Positions 63,356 through 64,000 of a stretch of 64,000 nt of DNA are shown here, one piece after another. Positions within the stretch are counted from its first letter, which is position 1; each line of letters starts with the position of its first letter. Source of the stretch: Skeletonema tropicum (Eukaryota; Bacillariophyta; Thalassiosirophyceae; Thalassiosirales; Thalassiosiraceae). The DNA lies in contig CM074146.1 in NCBI GenBank assembly GCA_037178625.1, forward strand, positions 1,860,001 to 1,924,000, read 5' to 3'. Under the pieces are notes generated by a model. It saw only the letters and a program-made list of their open reading frames with translations, was not told where the DNA came from and made no database searches. The translations under genes and the position numbers were made by a program.

Positions 63356-64000
63356 ATGGACATCACTACGCTCCCTTCCCCCGTCGCCGTCAAAGAGTGG
63401 CGTCGTCTCCAAATCATCGAAGAAACTTTGCAGGAAGTCATGACGCTCAAAAATAATAATCAGTTGGAGTTGGCCGCAGCTTTGGCTTTGAAGGAGGATC
63501 TTATGAAAGAACTGCTATCTCGCTTCCTCGACGAGAGAGCAGCGGCAGCGACAGCCGGGCATCATGCAGTTGAATCATCTGATGATGCGGCGTCTGATCA
63601 GCAGTTGAAAGATACGGTCGCCGCAACGAAGACGAAGGAGGAAAAATTGGCGGCGAAGAGCAAGAAGAAGAAACCTCGCAAACAGAAAAAGGCTGGCGGC
63701 TTTATTTCACTAAAGTTGATCGCATTTCGCTCCATCGTCACGTTGATTTTCTCGCTCTCGTTCATTCATCAAATTGGTGGGTCGGAGGGGCAGAGGTTAG
63801 CTCCTCCAGCATTCCCGCCGTCTGCATCAAGATACCTTCGTGAAAGGCAAAGGGAACATCTATCGCTATTGGATGATGATAATGCAGCATCGCCTGAAGC
63901 CGAAGTTATTATGAGTCCATTGCCAGCGTCAAGTGTTGCGCCGCCTCCCATATTCTCTCCAGCGGGTACTAGTACTAGCAATCATCGTCGTATGCAGTTC
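63356..64000 (+). CDS. LRR-type membrane protein, N-terminal part (runs off the window)
   Basis: Open from ATG at 63356-63358 to the window end, 215 codons without a stop. It is a close paralogue of the gene at 18485-23512: start MDITTLPSP versus MDITNLPSP, shared IHQIGGS, LRERQREHLS and DDDNAASPEAEVI. It has a charged, Ala/Lys-rich cytosolic-type N-terminus, a Lys-rich stop-transfer stretch (KKKKPRKQKK) and a transmembrane helix (IVTLIFSLSFIHQIGG). The frame continues through EVIMSPLPAS, exactly where the other copy is frameshifted. The extracellular modules are expected beyond the window, so intactness there is unknown. Confidence 0.8.
   Translation, partial: MDITTLPSPVAVKEWRRLQIIEETLQEVMTLKNNNQLELAAALALKEDLMKELLSRFLDERAAAATAGHHAVESSDDAASDQQLKDTVAATKTKEEKLAAKSKKKKPRKQKKAGGFISLKLIAFRSIVTLIFSLSFIHQIGGSEGQRLAPPAFPPSASRYLRERQREHLSLLDDDNAASPEAEVIMSPLPASSVAPPPIFSPAGTSTSNHRRMQF

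Overview
The window reads as nuclear DNA of a photosynthetic stramenopile, most likely a diatom. Genes are split by short GT-AG introns (about 60 to 320 bp). One protein starts with a signal peptide followed by an ASAFAP-like plastid motif (W-A-F). Coding is mixed with dense DNA transposons and one LTR retrotransposon. The species cannot be fixed from the sequence alone.

Layout. 0-5.6 kb: a decayed gene fragment and a 2.5-kb element with ~320-bp terminal inverted repeats (TIRs) around a frameshifted ORF. 5.6-7.2 kb: a secreted Kelch-repeat protein. 7.7-9.3 kb: a three-exon TauD/TfdA-like dioxygenase. 9.6-18.1 kb: a nested repeat island. It holds two inverted copies of a 283-bp MITE-like repeat, a 3'-truncated Ty3/gypsy element whose gag and pol share one frame across a single TGA, a 1,237-bp element with 15-bp TIRs and an 8-bp target duplication, and an orphan copy of the dioxygenase first exon. 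18.5-23.5 kb: a six-exon leucine-rich-repeat (LRR) membrane protein with two frameshifts; the 5' part of an unbroken paralogue lies at 63.4-64.0 kb. 25.1-26.1 kb: a truncated transposon-type ORF. 26.7-28.8 kb: a plastid-type SET-domain methyltransferase followed by two more copies of its last coding segment, each behind a phase-matched splice acceptor. 28.8-30.3 kb: a non-autonomous TIR element with a 4-bp target duplication. 30.8-32 kb: a MYND zinc-finger gene and a decayed copy. 32.4-36.9 kb: a frameshifted transposon with an ExK nuclease-like segment and a Cys-rich tail. 39.4-46.7 kb: a ten-exon secreted CEMIP/TMEM2-like protein ending in six near-identical Methyltransf_FA-type repeats. 48.2-56.0 kb: a 7.75-kb Ginger-like DNA transposon (TGT...ACA ends, GATG duplication) with a gypsy-type integrase, a Cys-rich tail, a Ulp1-type protease and an HTH/Tudor-like protein. 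56.2-61.7 kb: a GCN2-type eIF2-alpha kinase.

The probable host genes (Kelch, dioxygenase, LRR, SET, MYND, CEMIP-like, GCN2) do not form an operon or an evident pathway. The strongest observations are the tandem alternative last exons of the SET gene, the Ginger-like element with its recoding-like breaks, the compact 8-bp-TSD element with two overlapping unknown ORFs, and the recent repeat expansion in the CEMIP-like protein. All splice sites were inferred by eye from GT-AG signals, phase and family logic; no transcript or database evidence was available.
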